NCBI GenBank assembly: GCA_022563315.1
Contig: JADFNO010000004.1
Coordinates: forward strand, 1 to 54,242
From: Planctomycetota bacterium
GTDB lineage: Bacteria; Planctomycetota; Phycisphaerae; Phycisphaerales; SM1A02
Length of the DNA: 54,242 nucleotides
Reading direction: 5' to 3'
A program made the translations under genes and the position numbers. Each line of letters opens with the position of its first letter. The stretch's first letter is position 1. Positions 9,175 to 16,998 of the stretch are shown here, piece after piece. The notes under the pieces are model-generated. The model did not search any database. It was not told the DNA's origin and was given only the letters and a program-made list of their open reading frames with translations.

Positions 9175-9537
9175 ATGTACGGCACCGCCCAATGGCAGGA
9201 GCTTTGCCGATTCACGGACCCGCAATTGGCCCGGTCCGTCGCCACGTCGATCGAGTCGATGGAGTTTGAGGTTCGCCTCGCCGCCGGTCCCGGTGATCCA
9301 CCCCAGGAGCGCGCCGAGACGACCGGCCTCGCCCAGCCTCCATACGTCATCGAAGTGGATCACGGCGATTGGCAAACGCTGGCCGACATACTCGACGAGA
9401 TCGTCGATGAGCAGCTTGAGTTCGATCGGCTCTTTGAAACGCGCCACAGGAGACTCAGCCGGCAGCGCATTTTCATCATCATCACGCTGACCGGCGTCGT
9501 GGAAGTGCTGGCAATCCTCGGCTTGATCGAACTGTAG
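9175..9537 (+). CDS. Small DUF2007-like protein with C-terminal membrane anchor
   Basis: A 120-residue protein. Residues 6-75 have the alternating pattern of a DUF2007 (PII-like fold) domain: 'WQELCRFTDPQLARSVATSI' followed by a strand, then 'PPYVIEVDHGDWQTLADIL'. A charged linker and one hydrophobic segment at about 100-119 (IFIIITLTGVVEVLAILGL) suggest a cytoplasmic domain anchored by a C-terminal membrane helix. It heads a run of four rightward genes, three of which show DUF2007-like traits. Function is unknown; the domain assignment rests on pattern rather than a search. Confidence 0.6.
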   Translation: MYGTAQWQELCRFTDPQLARSVATSIESMEFEVRLAAGPGDPPQERAETTGLAQPPYVIEVDHGDWQTLADILDEIVDEQLEFDRLFETRHRRLSRQRIFIIITLTGVVEVLAILGLIEL

Positions 9538-9548
9538 GGGGGAATCCG

Positions 9549-10022
9549 ATGGACGATGAAGCAACTTCACCGTTGCCGGTCAACGCACCGATATTGTGTC
9601 GCCGGTGTCGGTACGACCTTCGCGGCACTGCGTCTCCTGTTTGCCCGGAATGCGGCGCCCCGAAGCTTTGCACGAAGCTCGCGTTCTTTAACAATGACGA
9701 ATTCGATGAAGCCGCGCGCGTTCTCGAAGAGGCAGGTATTCATATTTGGTACCGTCACTCGCACTCCGGCCGTTCTGGAGTAATCGAGATTTTCACCGGT
9801 CAGATGAACAGGCCGGAGATCTGGTTCGGCCAACAGGACCTCAAGAAGGTCTTCGCAACGCTGGATGATGCCGGCGTGGCGACGCCGTTACCCATCGTCG
9901 ATCGGACGGAGGCGAATTGTCCATCTTGTAGCACACCGCTTGACACCAAGGGCGACGAAATCTGCCCGGAATGTGGTACCGCGTTTCAGTGGGTCGATTT
10001 TGACGAGTTGTGCGGAGATTAA
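9549..10022 (+). CDS. Zinc-ribbon protein with a central DUF2007-like domain
   Basis: A 157-residue soluble protein with two zinc ribbons around a central domain. The N-terminal ribbon is 'CRRCRYDLRG...CPECG' (about residues 17-35), a form very common in planctomycetes; the C-terminal ribbon is 'CPSCSTPLD...CPECG' (about 125-143). Between them, 'FFNNDEFDEAARVLEEAGI' and 'FGQQDLKKVFATLDDAGV' resemble the two helices of DUF2007 domains. GGGGGGA lies just before the ATG at 9549, 11 bases after the previous stop, so the two genes probably share a transcript. No enzymatic motif is visible. The metal-binding role is inferred from the eight cysteines. Confidence 0.65.
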   Translation: MDDEATSPLPVNAPILCRRCRYDLRGTASPVCPECGAPKLCTKLAFFNNDEFDEAARVLEEAGIHIWYRHSHSGRSGVIEIFTGQMNRPEIWFGQQDLKKVFATLDDAGVATPLPIVDRTEANCPSCSTPLDTKGDEICPECGTAFQWVDFDELCGD

Positions 10023-10176
10023 AACGCCGATTGCAACCGATCTGAACAGATTGGTCGTGGTCGCCACGGCGAACGAACCAGACGAACCACGACCAGCTCT
10101 ATCAACAGCACCGCTTGCGATTCGCGGCTTCGCCGAGGCAGACGCGTGGAAAGTGACCCGCAGGTGAACAGCCTCA

Positions 10177-10182
10177 TACACT
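10177..10182 (+). promoter_or_regulatory. -10-like element before the DUF2314-like gene
   Basis: TACACT, six bases before the ATG at 10189, with GTGACC at 10153-10158 as a possible -35 (spacer 18). There is no Shine-Dalgarno, so a leaderless start is likely. Confidence 0.5.
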
Positions 10183-10188
10183 TGCGGT

Positions 10189-11580
10189 ATGACGCAAGAG
10201 CGTGAGACACCGGCTGATGCGGCCGCCGCCGTGATCTGCGAGGTTGAACCCTGGGCGTTGCCCGAGCCCGAGCCGATGACGTTGATTGCGCTGTGGCCGG
10301 GGGACGAGCCGCCGACACAGCTTGAGATTCTGGCTGCGTTGTCCAGCGCCGCTGATCAGGACGCCCAGGTGCTGGAGGAACTCTCGCTGGACGAGCCGGA
10401 CGTGCCGTGGGCGATCGTTGTCGGTATCCCCGGGCTACCGGTGGCGCTGAACATTTGGACGGAGCCGGCTCGTGAGCTTCCGCCAGATGAAACTGATGCG
10501 ATCGGTGCTGCGGACTGCAAATGGGTCGTCGGCGTCGAGACGCTACTAGAACCCGGCGATCCACTCGATCGTTTCATAACGCTTATGCGCCTGGTGACGA
10601 GCGCCCTGGAAAGCTCGCCGGCCATCCTTGATGTGAACACAACACAGTGGCATACGCGCCACGATCTCGATGAGCACTTCACTGCTTCCTCGATCGACCC
10701 GCCGGTGGAAGTGCTTTGGGTGATCCAAATCGTCAACCGGGAGGGCGACGAGCAATGCACAGGATCGTCGTGGCTGCACACGCACGGTCTTTGGCGTTGC
10801 GGCAAGCCGGAGCTGGAGATGCTCGAAGTGCCTTCCGCGTACACCAACAGAGCGTGCGAGCTACTGAGCACCATTGCCGGACGATTGCTCGAAGAGCCGC
10901 CGCCCGCGCCTGGCGAACCGTTGATGATCGGCAACGAGATGGCGGTCATACTTCAGCCTTGGCAGGAAGTCGCGCCGTATCTTGCGGATGACATGCCGGG
11001 AAGTATGCGCGATCGCGCCGATGAGAACGACAACGCCCACACGGGAGTCCGGGCCGTCGTGTGCGACCCGAATCCCCGTGGCGCCTACCGCCCACTCTGG
11101 GTGTGGCCGCAGGCGGTGCTGGACCGCATGGAACGCGATGATGCGGTGCTCTACCCAGCCAAGCGCGTTTCACAGCGGCAGGCGTCAATCGCTCGGGCCA
11201 CCTGGCCGGAGCTTGCGACAATGTTCACTTCGTTGTCGGAACCCCTTTTGCGCACCGACATCGACCCGGTAAGGCCAACCGATTCGCCATCGGTGCGATT
11301 CATCATCAAAGCTGGTTTCCTAGAATCCGACCAACCCGAGGAGAATCGCGAGCACCTCTGGTTCGTTGTCCGCCGGTTCGTTGGTGACTCCGCGGAGGCG
11401 CAACTGGTCAATCAACCAATTCACTTCAGCCAGCTAAGAAAAGGCGACATCACGCACGTCCAGCGCGAGACGGTCTCCGATTGGTCGGTGATCACGCCGC
11501 AGGGGAGTTTCGGCCCATCGTCCGTCGGTCAGATGCAGCGCGTCATCGATGAACTGCGCGAGGAGGTACTCAAGACATGA
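10189..11580 (+). CDS. Unknown protein with a C-terminal DUF2314-like domain
   Basis: A 463-residue acidic, probably cytosolic protein. The last 110 residues look like a DUF2314 domain: 'EHLWFVVRRFVGDSAEAQLV', then 'NQPIHFSQLRKGD', then 'VSDWSV', matching the family layout of an EHxW strand, an N-x-P turn and a DW pair. The first 350 residues contain 'WLHTHGLWRCGKPELEML', a motif I associate with uncharacterised proteins paired with DUF2314 (DUF4026-like), but I cannot confirm the family. The stop overlaps the next gene's start as ATGA, so the two products are probably made together. No catalytic motif is evident. Confidence 0.55.
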   Translation: MTQERETPADAAAAVICEVEPWALPEPEPMTLIALWPGDEPPTQLEILAALSSAADQDAQVLEELSLDEPDVPWAIVVGIPGLPVALNIWTEPARELPPDETDAIGAADCKWVVGVETLLEPGDPLDRFITLMRLVTSALESSPAILDVNTTQWHTRHDLDEHFTASSIDPPVEVLWVIQIVNREGDEQCTGSSWLHTHGLWRCGKPELEMLEVPSAYTNRACELLSTIAGRLLEEPPPAPGEPLMIGNEMAVILQPWQEVAPYLADDMPGSMRDRADENDNAHTGVRAVVCDPNPRGAYRPLWVWPQAVLDRMERDDAVLYPAKRVSQRQASIARATWPELATMFTSLSEPLLRTDIDPVRPTDSPSVRFIIKAGFLESDQPEENREHLWFVVRRFVGDSAEAQLVNQPIHFSQLRKGDITHVQRETVSDWSVITPQGSFGPSSVGQMQRVIDELREEVLKT

Positions 11581-11972
11581 CCAACCAGGACGACCTGGAA
11601 CCGATCGCCGAGACCGAGACCGAGTTCGAGGCGCAAACGAAGGCGGTGGTGCTGCGATCGGAGGGGATCGAATGTGCCGTCGTCCACAACGCGCCATCGT
11701 GGACCGGCCAGATGTCGTTGAGTCCAACCGGTCGAGGCGCGTTCGTTCTCGTGAAGCGTCAGGACGCCGATCAAGCCCGCAAAATCCTCCAAGAACGAAT
11801 CGACGACTCCGTCGATCTTGATTGGGACGAAGTGGACGTCGGCGAGCGCGAGGACACACTTCCCCTGCACCCAATCAACGGTATGCCGCTGCCGGCGAAG
11901 ATCGCCGCCGCGCTGATCGCGTTGACGCTCCTGGCGGGGCTGATCGTGGCCGTTCTCGCGATGATTCGGTGA
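11577..11972 (+). CDS. DUF2007-like protein with C-terminal membrane helix
   Basis: A 131-residue protein. Residues 15-70 show the DUF2007 layout: 'EFEAQTKAVVLRSEGIECAV', a variable loop, then 'GAFVLVKRQDADQARKILQE'. A hydrophobic helix at about 105-128 (AAALIALTLLAGLIVAVLA) ends the protein, so it is probably tail-anchored with the domain in the cytoplasm. It overlaps the upstream DUF2314-like gene by four bases, which implies coupled translation. It has the same plan (domain plus C-terminal helix) as the protein at 9175-9537. Function is unknown. Confidence 0.6.
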   Translation: MTNQDDLEPIAETETEFEAQTKAVVLRSEGIECAVVHNAPSWTGQMSLSPTGRGAFVLVKRQDADQARKILQERIDDSVDLDWDEVDVGEREDTLPLHPINGMPLPAKIAAALIALTLLAGLIVAVLAMIR

Positions 11973-12003
11973 GACATGGAACGCGCGTGGGCGGGCAGCG
12001 AGC

Positions 12004-12885
12004 TCAGCCGCCCTGGGGCGTCTGTGACTCGACCTCGGGCGTCGATCTGTCACGGAACTCAATCAGTCTTGGTCGCGGTCCGAATCGATCGACGGCTTGG
12101 TCCGCGTCGACGGCGCGGGCGCGATCGAGAGTCGTGTTTCTCTGCACTTGCCCTGTAGCTGGGTCGATCAACAGCTCCGCTGAGCCCAGCACCAGCTCGA
12201 ACTGCAGGGTTCGCATTTTCGGTTCTTCCGTGCCCTGGTCTTCTTGATCGACGCGCCGCTGCACTGTGATCGTGACTATATCACCCGGCTTTCGAGCCTG
12301 GATCATCGCTACGAACAACTCCCATCGCGCCGTGGGCTGACCGTTGAAGTGAGTGACGTGATCGCCAGGCTCGATCACTTCGATGGCGGGCAGCCCCTCG
12401 ACCAATTGCTCGACGATGATCTCGTTGTGCCGGCGTCGTCGAGGATCAACGCTTATGCCAATCGCCCCGCGGGGCGCGTTGAGCAAATCATCACGCAGTA
12501 CCAGGAGCAGGCGATGCCGTTGTTCGAGGCTGAGACGCTTCCCGGCGAGCATCTTACAAATCTGACGGCGATCCACCGTCCAATCCAGAAGCCGTTGCAT
12601 GGCTTCTTCCCGAGTGCCGAACACCGCGTCCTCGAGCTGAGCGACGAGGTCAGCGAAGCTCGGGTCCACCGTGACGAACTCGAGCTCCTGATCCGTGGGC
12701 AGAGCGGTGGTGTCGGAGATGGAGATGGAGATGGAGATCGAGCTGGGCGTCGGCTCCAAGATCTCGGCTTGCGGCTGTTGCCCGATCGCCGCATCCGCCA
12801 GGCAAACAGTCGTCGCGACGACGACGATTCGGGCGGTTATTGGCCACCGCCAGGCGTGGCGGATTCTCTGAGCCAATCGTCTCAT
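12004..12885 (-). CDS. Secreted or membrane-anchored PDZ-domain protein
   Basis: A 293-residue protein with a basic N-terminus and a hydrophobic stretch (about residues 15-35, ending near 'AIGQQ') that reads as a signal peptide or anchor. A low-complexity 'SISISISIS' follows at about 49-57. Residues 135-215 look like a PDZ domain: 'RGAIGISVD', 'EVIEPGDHVTHFNGQP' and 'RKPGDIVTITVQR' are the carboxylate loop, the core and the final strand. No protease triad is visible, so it is probably a periplasmic binding or scaffold protein. The ATG at 12885 follows the upstream phosphotransferase stop by three bases, so it is the last gene of the tpiA operon. GGGGG lies seven bases before it. Confidence 0.6.
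   Translation of the reverse strand: MRRLAQRIRHAWRWPITARIVVVATTVCLADAAIGQQPQAEILEPTPSSISISISISDTTALPTDQELEFVTVDPSFADLVAQLEDAVFGTREEAMQRLLDWTVDRRQICKMLAGKRLSLEQRHRLLLVLRDDLLNAPRGAIGISVDPRRRRHNEIIVEQLVEGLPAIEVIEPGDHVTHFNGQPTARWELFVAMIQARKPGDIVTITVQRRVDQEDQGTEEPKMRTLQFELVLGSAELLIDPATGQVQRNTTLDRARAVDADQAVDRFGPRPRLIEFRDRSTPEVESQTPQGG
12714..12739 (-). repeat. Coding hexanucleotide tandem repeat (Ser-Ile)
   Basis: About four copies of GGAGAT on the plus strand, encoding alternating Ser-Ile in the mature N-terminus of the PDZ protein. Six-base units change length without shifting frame. Confidence 0.7.
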
Positions 12886-12888
12886 CCT

Positions 12889-13992
12889 TCAACCCCCGAG
12901 ATAACGAACGAGCTTCTCGGCCCGCGGCACGATCCAGCGGGACTCTCGCTCAACCATACGCAGGAATGAGGAGGCGCGGATGCGTCCAAAGCTCCCGGTC
13001 GCCGCGATCGGCACCACGCTCTCCATGATCAACGCCTCCACGATGAGCCAGGGCAACGAGGCCAGCTCCTGATCGGTGAGACGATCGCCGGCCGTCTCAT
13101 GATATCCGCGCACCAGCGCGCGAACCCGCTCGGCATCGAGGCCCACCGGCCAGTGGTCCGGATCGTCCGGCCAGGACATTCGCATCGAGAATTGCAACAC
13201 CGCGTTGGCAATGTCAGCCATCCGCGGCTCAAGGCGGGCCGAGTCGAAGTCCAGCACCGCAGCGATCTTCGAGTCGTGAAACAGGAGGTTCCCGGGATGC
13301 CAATCGCCGTGGATGATGACTTTCGGCCACGATCGGTACCCAAACTTATCGACGCGTTTCGCGGCCTCGTTATACGTCTTGTGCAGGAACACACAGATCT
13401 TTTTCAGCATCTTCCGATCCGCCTGCGGCTCGACCGCAGCGACAGCGTCGGGAATTTGGGAGAGCTTGACCTCGAGTCCCACGGCGCCGTGGTAGGCTCC
13501 GACCGGCGGATCGAAGGGCGGCTTGAATGTCGCGAGCAACCGATGCAACGCGCCCAGCACCCGGCCTGCCTCGTGCGTCTGGGCCACCGACTCGTCATAC
13601 CGCGTCCCCGGGGCATAGTGGAACAGCTCGTAGATTCGGCCGTTGAGTTGAAGCAGCGAGTTGTTCGTGCCTCGCGTCCCCACCAGAGCCGCGATGGGGT
13701 AGTTTCGCTCAGCTAGGAATAGCTGCAGGCTTTGGGCGAACGCCACGCGATACGGATCATCCCGACCAGGGGCCCGGCGCTTGAGAAGGTACCGACCGGA
13801 TTGGCTCTTGATGCGGACCTTGGGCGCTCGCCGCGATCCTCGGCGGTACTCTCGGATTTGCTCGATCTGGCCGAGGTCGTAGTGACTGAGCACGATCGCC
13901 AGCTCGTGCGAATCGAATTGATCGCGCTGACTCTCCGGTTCGAGAAACGGCCCGAGGTGCGCTTGCGGTTCTTGAGGCTCCGGCAAGGCCAT
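12889..13992 (-). CDS. Aminoglycoside phosphotransferase-family kinase-like protein
   Basis: A protein of about 367 residues with the APH/homoserine-kinase-II/CotS fold, which phosphorylates a small hydroxyl compound with ATP. The Brenner-type catalytic motif 'HGDWHPGN' is at about residues 228-235, and the Mg-binding 'LDFD' (the DFG equivalent) is at 247-250. The N-lobe is less conserved. The natural substrate is unknown; the family ranges from antibiotics to sugars and choline, and the housekeeping operon (secG, yicC) argues against a resistance role. The start is uncertain: I chose the ATG at 13992, but a TTG at 14034 would add 14 residues, and neither has a good Shine-Dalgarno. Confidence 0.75.
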   Translation of the reverse strand: MALPEPQEPQAHLGPFLEPESQRDQFDSHELAIVLSHYDLGQIEQIREYRRGSRRAPKVRIKSQSGRYLLKRRAPGRDDPYRVAFAQSLQLFLAERNYPIAALVGTRGTNNSLLQLNGRIYELFHYAPGTRYDESVAQTHEAGRVLGALHRLLATFKPPFDPPVGAYHGAVGLEVKLSQIPDAVAAVEPQADRKMLKKICVFLHKTYNEAAKRVDKFGYRSWPKVIIHGDWHPGNLLFHDSKIAAVLDFDSARLEPRMADIANAVLQFSMRMSWPDDPDHWPVGLDAERVRALVRGYHETAGDRLTDQELASLPWLIVEALIMESVVPIAATGSFGRIRASSFLRMVERESRWIVPRAEKLVRYLGG

Positions 13993-14049
13993 ACCACTGT
14001 TATGCACCGTGATGACCTGCCGGGCAAGGATCAACCCGGCAAATCTCGG

Positions 14050-14937
14050 TCACTCCACGTTTTGCACTTGTTCCTTTATCCGATCGATAGCGCCCTTGAC
14101 CTCTACGATGAGGCGGCTGATCTGAGCGTCGAGACACTTGGCCGCGATCGTGTTCGCCTCCCGCAGCATCTCCTGCCCGAGAAAGTCGAGGGTGCGCCCC
14201 GCCGGCTCGCCATCGTCGGCGTCGATGATCTCGGCGAAATGCTCCAAGTGCGCCTGCAACCGCGTGACCTCTTCGGCGATGTCGGCCCGTTCCGCGTACA
14301 CCGCCACCTCCCGGAGAAGGTCATCGTCGCTGACGGCCGTCGCGTTCTCCGCCAGCAACACGGTGATCCGGTCGCGAAGCCGCTCCTGATACAGTTCCAC
14401 GACCTTCGGCGCCCGCTCAGCGATCAGGGCCAGACGCTCGACCACCTGACGGCGATAGGTGTGCAGCAGCTCATGCAGCCCTCGCCCCTCACGACTGCGC
14501 ATGGCCAGGACCTTGTCACACGCTTCCTGAGTCAGGCTCGCCAGGACCGGCTTCGCCCTCTCCAGCATCTGCTCCCCGGTTCCCGACATAACCACTCCGG
14601 GCAGCGCAATCAGAGCCCCGACGTCGATCCTCGCTGTATCATGATCCACGCCCGGCACGTCCAGCAACTGATCAAAGTAGCGCTGCAGCGCATTGGTGTT
14701 GATCTGCGCCGCGGCGTCCGCTGAGGAATCGGAGAACCGCACGGTCACGGTGATGCTTCCGCGATTGAGCCGGCTCGCCACCGCTGATTCGAGTTCCGGT
14801 TCCAGGCCTTGCAGCTCTTCGGGCACCCGCGTCACGGCCTTGAAATACTTGCTGTTCAGCGAGCGCACCTCGATGACATAACGGGCCCCGTCCACCTCCT
14901 TTGCGGCGGTCCCAAAGCCCGTCATCGAACGAATCAT
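14050..14937 (-). CDS. YicC-family endoribonuclease-like protein
   Basis: A 295-residue protein of the YicC/YloC family. The start is set by the invariant opening 'MIRSMTGFG' and a GGAGAG ten bases upstream. 'EVRSLNSKYFK' in the first 45 residues and the C-terminal 'FLGQEMLREANTIAAKC' are family hallmarks, and the length is typical (about 290). YicC proteins have been reported to act as an RNase affecting small RNA turnover in enteric bacteria. The gene follows secG by four bases in the tpiA-secG-yicC operon. An in-frame extension to 15150 exists but would add 71 basic, unconserved residues. Confidence 0.9.
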   Translation of the reverse strand: MIRSMTGFGTAAKEVDGARYVIEVRSLNSKYFKAVTRVPEELQGLEPELESAVASRLNRGSITVTVRFSDSSADAAAQINTNALQRYFDQLLDVPGVDHDTARIDVGALIALPGVVMSGTGEQMLERAKPVLASLTQEACDKVLAMRSREGRGLHELLHTYRRQVVERLALIAERAPKVVELYQERLRDRITVLLAENATAVSDDDLLREVAVYAERADIAEEVTRLQAHLEHFAEIIDADDGEPAGRTLDFLGQEMLREANTIAAKCLDAQISRLIVEVKGAIDRIKEQVQNVE

Positions 14938-14941
14938 CGGC

Positions 14942-15382
14942 TTACCGCTCTCCGGGGTTGTCGTCGGTGTCGTCGTTGGATTGATCCGAATCCGGAGGAT
15001 CAACGGTCGGTACAGCATCGTCCGGCGGCGGAATTGTCGCGCCCGTATCAAACCCGCCGGTATCGCCCAAACCCGGATCGACACCCGGCCCTGACTGCAA
15101 CCCCGCTGTCGCCGCCGCCGGCACCGGTCCACCTTTGGGGGGGTTATCAAGGATATTCAGCGCAATCGCCAACGACAGGTACAGGACGAACGCGACGACG
15201 GTGGCGACAGTCAGGGCGTCGCCGACCCGTCCGCCGAACACCGTATCCGTGCTGCTGCCGCCCGCGCCGCCGAACGCCCCCGCCAACCCACCGCCCTGGG
15301 GGCGTTGGACGAGGATGATCAGCACCATCGCCAACGCGACCAACATGAAAAGGATGGTGACGATCAGGAACCAGATACTCAT
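14942..15382 (-). CDS. secG: Protein translocase subunit SecG
   Basis: A 146-residue inner-membrane protein, the small subunit of the SecYEG channel. Two membrane segments (about residues 3-25 and 53-75) flank the conserved cytoplasmic loop 'VQRPQGGGLAGAFGG', which is diagnostic. The remaining 70 residues form a Pro/Gly/Asp-rich tail that is longer than in E. coli SecG (110 residues) and ends in a very acidic stretch; such tails vary widely. The start overlaps the tpiA stop as ATGA, giving translational coupling. Confidence 0.93.
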   Translation of the reverse strand: MSIWFLIVTILFMLVALAMVLIILVQRPQGGGLAGAFGGAGGSSTDTVFGGRVGDALTVATVVAFVLYLSLAIALNILDNPPKGGPVPAAATAGLQSGPGVDPGLGDTGGFDTGATIPPPDDAVPTVDPPDSDQSNDDTDDNPGER

Positions 15383-16182
15383 GCTGTAGGCGCCTCTCGC
15401 TTTTTCTCGGTGGCTTGAACCGCAGCCTCAACGATAGCCTTGAACTGCGCCGAGTCGAGCGACGCACCCCCAACCAGCCCCCCGTCGATCTGGGGCTCGC
15501 CGAACAGGTCCCGGGCATTCGACGCGTTGACCGACCCGCCATATTGGATTCGCAGCTCGTCGGCCGTGTCTTGATCATACAAGTCCGCCACCGATCGCCG
15601 AATGATCTGATGCACCGCCGACGCGTCCTGCGGGCTGGCCACTTGCCCGGTTCCGATGGCCCAGACCGGCTCGTAGGCGATGGTCACCCGCCCCATCTGT
15701 TCGGGCGCGACGTCCCGCAACCCCGCCATGAGCTGAGACACATTGACCCGGTTGGTGTCGCCGGCCTCGCGCTGCTCCAGGGTCTCGCCGATACACAGCA
15801 CCACGTCCAGCCCCGCCGCCAGCGCCGCCAGGAGCTTGGCGTTCACCCGCTCGTCGTCCTCGCCGATGACGTGCCGCCGTTCGGAGTGGCCCACAAGCAC
15901 GACCTTCACATTCAGGTCCAGCAGCATGTCCGTACTGACCTCGCCGGTGTACGCGCCGTTGGGTTGGTGATAAACATCTTGGGCCCCGAGCAAAAGCCCG
16001 TGATGACCCAGCGTCCGACCCACCACTTGCAGATAAGGGAACGGCGGGTACAGCGCGATGTCACAACGATCGGCAAAGCCACCGCACGCGGCCACGACGT
16101 CGTCCGCCAACTCCACCGCCGACGCCAGATCGGTGTTCATCTTCCAGTTGCCGCCGACGAACGGCCTGCGCGAGATTCCCAT
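15379..16182 (-). CDS. tpiA: Triosephosphate isomerase
   Basis: A 267-residue TIM-barrel enzyme interconverting dihydroxyacetone phosphate and glyceraldehyde-3-phosphate. 'GGNWKMN' near residue 10 carries the catalytic Asn and Lys, 'GHSERR' carries the catalytic His, and 'AYEPVWAIGTGQ' carries the catalytic Glu and leads into the flexible loop 6. 'IQYGGSVNASN' forms the phosphate site. The ATG at 16182 is seven bases after a TACACT box and has no Shine-Dalgarno, so it is probably leaderless. It heads the operon tpiA-secG-yicC-phosphotransferase-PDZ. An in-frame extension to 16284 would run into REP repeats and is rejected. Confidence 0.96.
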   Translation of the reverse strand: MGISRRPFVGGNWKMNTDLASAVELADDVVAACGGFADRCDIALYPPFPYLQVVGRTLGHHGLLLGAQDVYHQPNGAYTGEVSTDMLLDLNVKVVLVGHSERRHVIGEDDERVNAKLLAALAAGLDVVLCIGETLEQREAGDTNRVNVSQLMAGLRDVAPEQMGRVTIAYEPVWAIGTGQVASPQDASAVHQIIRRSVADLYDQDTADELRIQYGGSVNASNARDLFGEPQIDGGLVGGASLDSAQFKAIVEAAVQATEKKREAPTA

Positions 16183-16189
16183 ACGCCAC

Positions 16190-16195
16190 AGTGTA
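16190..16195 (-). promoter_or_regulatory. -10-like element immediately before tpiA
   Basis: TACACT on the minus strand, seven bases before the tpiA ATG at 16182. The adjoining REP hairpin begins at 16196, so the box abuts the RAYT module. No Shine-Dalgarno is present. Confidence 0.5.
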
Positions 16196-16234
16196 CCGAA
16201 GAACAGCGGGTCAAGCCCGCCGGCTAAACCAGCT
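16196..16234 (+). repeat. REP-like hairpin, left direct copy
   Basis: This is one of a direct repeat pair (the other is 16941-16980) that differ by one extra A. It contains a hairpin with stem GCGGG/CCCGC and loop TCAAG, followed by the head GGCTAAACC (GTTTAGCC on the other strand). It flanks the RAYT gene. Confidence 0.8.
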
Positions 16235-16240
16235 TCCTGC

Positions 16241-16273
16241 CGTTTCGCCGCAGGGCTTGACCCTGCTTTCTTC
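16241..16273 (+). repeat. REP-like hairpin, left inverted copy
   Basis: Head GTTTCGCCG then a hairpin with stem GCAGGG/CCCTGC and loop CTTGA. It is the inverted partner of 16196-16234, so the two together form a REPIN-like doublet upstream of the RAYT gene. Confidence 0.75.
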
Positions 16274-16284
16274 TCTTCACCCAC

Positions 16285-16290
16285 TACAAT
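16285..16290 (+). promoter_or_regulatory. -10-like element before the RAYT gene
   Basis: TACAAT, eight bases before the ATG at 16299, just outside the left REP doublet. No Shine-Dalgarno is present. Confidence 0.45.
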
Positions 16291-16298
16291 TCACCCTC

Positions 16299-16895
16299 AT
16301 GGTCCGCACCTACCACGTCATCTTCTCAACCTACGGCTTCTGGCTCCCCAACGACCCGCGCGGCTCCGGTTCCGACTGTGTAGCAGCGACCCATCTGCAA
16401 CGTTTCGGCCCGGCAGTCAATGTGCAAACAAAGCAATCCGTCGCGCACCGCCCTCACGATTGCGCCGTTCGAAAGGCTGCCAAGGAACAACTCAAATACC
16501 CGCCGGTTATCTTTGATAGAGTTCAAGCACGTGCGGTAGCCAGAGGGTTCGCACAAGTACTTCAGGAATACGACTACCCCGTGTACGCCTGCACAATTCT
16601 CCCGCAACACGTGCATTTGGTGATCGGCCGGCACGCTCGCGCAATCGAACGCATCGTCGCACATCTCAAACGCGGCGCAACACTCAAGCTATTCGAGGAG
16701 GATCGTCATCCGTTGATGCACTATCGAGGTCCGCGTGGTGCGGTTCCATCTCCCTGGAGCAAGCGCACGGGATGGACCGTGTACTTGAACGACGAACAAA
16801 CCGTTCGACATCGCATTCAGTACGTCGAACAGAACCCTGTGAAGGAGGGCAAGCCGCAACAACACTGGAGCTTCGTCAAACCGTTCGCACCATAG
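16299..16895 (+). CDS. REP-associated tyrosine transposase (RAYT, IS200/Y1 family)
   Basis: A 198-residue single-domain HUH nuclease of the Y1 transposase family. The metal-binding HUH motif is 'HVH' in 'LPQHVHLVIGRH' (about residues 105-116). The catalytic tyrosine lies in 'RIQYVEQNPVKEG' (about residues 171-183), a signature of RAYTs. There is no accessory TnpB. It starts at an ATG eight bases after a TACAAT box. It sits between tpiA and alaS and is framed on each side by a doublet of REP-like hairpins (16196-16273 and 16902-16980), which are presumably its nucleic-acid substrates. The frame is intact, so the gene may be active. RAYTs are usually single-copy, vertically inherited housekeeping-like transposases. 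Confidence 0.88.
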   Translation: MVRTYHVIFSTYGFWLPNDPRGSGSDCVAATHLQRFGPAVNVQTKQSVAHRPHDCAVRKAAKEQLKYPPVIFDRVQARAVARGFAQVLQEYDYPVYACTILPQHVHLVIGRHARAIERIVAHLKRGATLKLFEEDRHPLMHYRGPRGAVPSPWSKRTGWTVYLNDEQTVRHRIQYVEQNPVKEGKPQQHWSFVKPFAP

Positions 16896-16901
16896 TTCTC
16901 C

Positions 16902-16935
16902 CCGTTTAGCCGCACGGCTTGACCGTGCTTTCTTC
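16902..16935 (+). repeat. REP-like hairpin, right inverted copy
   Basis: Head CCGTTTAGCCG then a hairpin with stem GCACGG/CCGTGC and loop CTTGA, starting seven bases after the RAYT stop. Compared with 16241-16273 the stem bases have changed on both sides so that pairing is kept. Confidence 0.78.
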
Positions 16936-16940
16936 CCGCG

Positions 16941-16980
16941 CCGAAGAAACAGCGGGTCAAGCCCGCCGGCTAAACCAGCT
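16941..16980 (+). repeat. REP-like hairpin, right direct copy
   Basis: Near-identical to 16196-16234 in the same orientation, with stem GCGGG/CCCGC, loop TCAAG and the same GGCTAAACC end. Its last base begins the TACACT box of alaS. Confidence 0.8.
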
Positions 16981-16985
16981 ACACT
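16980..16985 (+). promoter_or_regulatory. -10-like element for alaS
   Basis: TACACT, 13 bases before the alaS ATG at 16999, predicting a leader of only about six bases. No Shine-Dalgarno. The box touches the right REP repeat. Confidence 0.4.
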
Positions 16986-16998
16986 GTCGCTTCAAGCC

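Noticed and set aside
12889-13992. Aminoglycoside resistance gene
   Set aside because: The fold is APH-like, but it sits in a housekeeping operon with secG and yicC, so a metabolic kinase is more likely.
14938-15150. N-terminal extension of YicC by 71 residues
   Set aside because: The family starts at MIRSMTGFG, and the extension overlaps secG and is Arg/Thr/Pro-rich.
16196-16980. CRISPR array
   Set aside because: The repeats are few, in mixed orientation, and framed around a transposase gene, not regularly spaced.
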